Source: Zanthoxylum bungeanum
Taxonomy: Eukaryota > Streptophyta > Magnoliopsida > Sapindales > Rutaceae
Length of the DNA stretch: 64,000 nt
Reading direction: 5' to 3'
Assembly (NCBI GenBank): GCA_019454045.1
Contig: SKCR01023803.1
Location: 62,001-126,000, forward strand
The position numbers and the translations under genes are program-made. Positions 62,308 through 64,000 of the stretch are shown one piece after another. Under the pieces are notes generated by a model. The model was not told the DNA's origin. It saw only the letters and a list, made by a program, of their open reading frames with translations, and searched no databases. Each line of letters opens with the position of its first letter. The stretch's first letter is position 1.

Positions 62308-64000
62308 TTGGGTGAGGAAGTACTTCGTAACTTGTACGGATGTTGCATCGCGTTATGGTTATGTGTGTCTTATGAAACACAAGTTGGAAACATTTGATAA
62401 ATTCAAAGAGTTTTGACACGAAGTAGAGAAAAATAGACCGGTAAAAGTATTAAAACATTACGGTTGGACCGTGATGGAAAATACTTGTGCAATAAGTTTC
62501 TCGATTACTTGAAAGAGTATGGTATTTTTTCACAGTGGACTCCTCCCGGAACACCTCAATTGAGCGGTGTGTCCAAATAGAAAAATGAACTTTGTTGGAC
62601 ATAATAAGGTTAATGATGGTCGCTCTGACCTACCAATTTCCTTCTAGGGATACGAATTGAATAGTGCAATACTTATTTTAAATAAGGTTCCATAAAAGTC
62701 TATTGGACAGACTTCATATGAAATATGGACAGGAAAGAAACCGAGTTTCTCATTCCTGAAGATTTGGGGATGCTAGGCATGTTAAACATTTGGATGGTAC
62801 CAAACTAGAACCCAAATCGGACAAGTGCCTATTTGTAATTGGTTATCCTAGGGAAACCAATTCCATAAATCACAAGAGAACAAAATATTTGTTGCTCTCC
62901 ATGCGGTTTTCCTAAGAGGAATTCCTAAATGCAGTGGTAAGTGGGAGGAAGGTAGAACTCAATGAAAATCAAAGTGATACTGTTCCTGGCACTGATTCCT
63001 TAACGGAACACGAACAGTTCATCAGGGATGAGACTGTACCACAATCTTCTAATACACAAGAACCGAGTAGGTTGGATAGAGTCAGAAAACAACCTAAAAG
63101 GTATGAGTTTCTGATCTCACTTCATATGGATGTTAATCTTATTGATGATAATAAACCGACTACGTATGAGGAAGTGATACAAGGTATCGACTCTGCTTTA
63201 TGGCAAGAGGGCATGAAATCTAAGATGGATTCCATGTATATCAACCGAGTTTGGATACTGGTTGATGCACCAGAAGGCATTGTGCCTATTGGTGGTAAAT
63301 GGGTCTTCATGGTGAAGACATATATGAAATATGGCAACATACAAACGTACAAAGCTAGGTTTGTAACGAAAGGGTATCGTCATCAACATAGTGTCGATTA
63401 CGACGAAACCTTTTACCTATTGTTATGATTAAATCCATTCGGCTAATGCTTGCTAATGCTACATATTTCGTTTATGAAATATGGCAGCTGGAAGTCAAAA
63501 TCGCTTTCCTTAACGGAAACCTTTTGGAGGATGTTTTATACAACAGTCTGACGATTTTATCGTACCATAATATGCAAACAAGGTTTGCAAGTTAAATCGA
63601 TCCAGTTATGGATTGAAGCAAGCATTGCGTTCTTCGAACCAACGTTTTGATGAGATCATAATGGTATATGGTTTCATTCAAAACGAAGATAATTCTTGTG
63701 TATATAAGAAGGTTAGTGGGAACGCACTGACATTGAATGTCCTATACATTGATGATGTATTATTTCTTGGAAATAACATTCCCATGTTACAATCGGTGAA
63801 AGCTTGGCTTTCATTAAAATTCTCCATAAAAATCTTGGGAGAGGCAACCTTTATTCTAGGAATAAAGATCTACTAGGATAGATCTAAAAGTTGTTGGCAC
63901 TCTTCGAGAACTCATACATTGAAAAATATGTACGCGACCTGGTGTCTTATATACTTTGAGCATGTGGAGTCACAATCAGGCCGATCCAGGTGATGGTCAT
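62308..64000 (+). pseudogene. Copia-D pol fragment, same family as Copia-A, runs off the window
   Basis: Integrase sequence begins abruptly (YGYV near 62356) and continues with stops. An open piece at 62934-63428 (164 codons) covers the acidic linker and the start of reverse transcriptase (GGKWVFMVKT, KARFVTKGYRHQHSVDYDET). A second, at 63613-63876, has YIDD at the catalytic position and the ILGIKIY motif. RNase H would follow outside the window. Its gag, early integrase and 5' LTR are not present to the left. Confidence 0.85.

Overview
The window is A/T-rich nuclear DNA from a flowering plant, probably a dicot. Evidence: plant-type LTR retrotransposons with initiator-Met-tRNA or tRNA-Asp-like primer sites, a LOG-type cytokinin-activation gene, and an intron-containing fragment of an XB3/XBAT-type ankyrin-RING E3 ligase. 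I see no intact host gene and no rRNA, tRNA or CRISPR. Almost everything from about 2.2 kb onward is transposable element.

The layout is a nest that can be resolved from target-site duplications (TSDs). An old Sirevirus-like copia (LTR pieces near 3.6-4.3 kb and 57.4-58.4 kb, gag to 60.3 kb) was hit by Copia-A (4311-57385, TSD ATTCG). Copia-A's gag was hit by Gypsy-1 (8828-52128, TSD ATCCC). The Gypsy-1 5' LTR was hit by Copia-B (10008-43408, TSD GTAAA). The Copia-B 5' LTR holds a gene-capture cassette (about 11823-27782, possibly a Pack-MULE, near-perfect 9-bp TSD). The cassette carries the E3 ligase pseudogene and a 171-bp tandem array, and was itself hit by minus-strand Copia-C (14293-24246, TSD TTCAG). 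The Copia-B pol was hit separately by minus-strand Gypsy-2 (31099-39340, TSD GCCGC/GCCGT). To the right lie a deleted gypsy remnant (60269-62307, TSD TTGGG) and part of a fourth copy of the same copia family (62308 to the window end).

The most notable content is a LOG-like gene (cytokinin riboside 5'-monophosphate phosphoribohydrolase family) carried as cargo in both Gypsy-1 and Gypsy-2. Each copy is an uninterrupted, intronless 217-codon ORF in the element's sense orientation, between the remains of gag/pol and the 3' LTR. The elements' own gag and pol are deleted or full of stops. Their LTRs carry dense arrays of ACGTGTC (ABRE/G-box) motifs upstream of a TATA box. Together this looks like a non-autonomous retroelement family that transduced a hormone-activating gene and places it under possibly abscisic-acid or stress responsive LTRs. 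The Gypsy-2 copy keeps the PGGxGTxxE signature; the Gypsy-1 copy has lost one of its glycines.

All coordinates, repeats and motifs were read by eye. No alignment or database search was run.
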